Positions 43,265-43,307 of a stretch of DNA of 43,307 bases are shown here, piece after piece (the stretch's first letter is position 1; each line of letters starts with the position of its first letter). Under the pieces are notes generated by a model. It had not been told where the DNA came from. It worked only from the letters and a program-made list of their open reading frames with translations, and did no database searches. A program made the position numbers and the translations under genes. The DNA is from Plasmopara viticola (Eukaryota > Oomycota > Peronosporomycetes > Peronosporales > Peronosporaceae), in assembly GCA_001695595.3 (NCBI GenBank), contig MBPM02000266.1, positions 1-43,307 of the forward strand, read 5' to 3'.

Positions 43265-43307
43265 ACCAAACCGGTATATCGCAAACCCAACTTCTTATTT
43301 ATAAACA

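Larger units (their letters stand above)
22110..43307 (-). repeat. Tandem array of tRNA-Pro(AGG) units, 62 copies seen, open at the right edge
   Basis: Every unit has the same orientation and contains one tRNA-Pro gene on the minus strand plus about 277 bp of spacer. Most unit lengths are 343-354 bp. The consensus tRNA folds without mismatch: acceptor GGCCTTG/CAAGGCC, D stem GTC/GAT, anticodon stem CTCGC/GCGAG with loop TTAGGGT, T stem CCGGA/TCCGG with loop TTCGATC, discriminator C. CCA is not encoded and there is no intron. The spacer comes in two classes. Class 1 carries TTGCTCGTTTTCGTGATGCA; class 2 carries a CAATCNTATTTCTGATC-type segment and a cluster TTCCTTAAGCACCAGCCAA, and gives 343-345-bp units. 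Tandem arrangement, uniform orientation and lack of target-site duplications or poly(A) argue against SINE insertion. The last unit continues beyond 43307. Confidence 0.97.

Noticed and set aside
22110..43307. CRISPR array
   Set aside because: The unit is about 348 bp with near-identical spacers and a eukaryotic tRNA gene; nothing resembles short repeats with unique spacers or cas genes.
22110..43307. tRNA-derived SINE cluster
   Set aside because: Copies are head-to-tail at fixed spacing in one orientation, without poly(A) tails or target-site duplications, and the tRNA part is not degraded in most copies.

Overview
The window looks like nuclear DNA of a eukaryote, most likely an oomycete of the Phytophthora/downy-mildew group. 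The reasons are intron-containing genes with mostly 60-95 nt GT-AG introns, a START-like/FYVE/GAF protein of the kind common in oomycetes, a Mutator-type zinc finger plus Myb/SANT-like protein, and gene-dense convergent pairs separated by about 60-150 bp. Genus cannot be read from the sequence alone.

Layout. 1-2200 shows no gene I can defend. 2211-3207 (minus) is the wreck of a non-LTR retrotransposon, with an endonuclease start fused directly to a post-RT tail. 3565-4926 (plus) is a transposon-derived DNA-binding protein. 5005-7023 (minus) is a six-exon 4-coumarate-CoA-ligase-like acyl-CoA synthetase with a likely mitochondrial presequence. 8237-10714 (plus) is the START-like/FYVE/GAF protein. 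10715-14591 is gene-poor with degenerate coding-like scraps. 14592-15836 (plus) is an unknown basic protein. 15900-17425 (minus) is a five-exon protein with a C-terminal cyclophilin domain, and 17612-18892 (plus) is ribosomal protein L13a (uL13) with an unusually long first intron; these two are divergent and share a 186-bp promoter region. 19041-21859 (minus) is an SCY1-like (SCYL2/CVAK104) pseudokinase of clathrin traffic.

The outstanding feature fills the right half. From about 22110 to the end at 43307 lies a head-to-tail array of a unit of about 345-354 bp. Each unit carries one 72-nt minus-strand tRNA-Pro gene with anticodon AGG. I count 62 tRNA-derived copies: 32 are identical over all 72 nt, others carry few changes, and the left-edge copies are decayed. 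The typical gene has a complete cloverleaf, box A and box B, a TATA-like element 31-41 bp upstream and an oligo-T terminator 15-20 bp downstream, so the unit looks like a working Pol III gene and not only a satellite. The array shows two spacer classes, a block of about 2.8 kb duplicated 5.54 kb away, edge decay with interior homogeneity, private variants shared by copies 16 kb apart, and the unusual pair A53-U61 in place of G53-C61. It runs out of the window, so total copy number is unknown. A massive single-isoacceptor tRNA array is the candidate undescribed system here.
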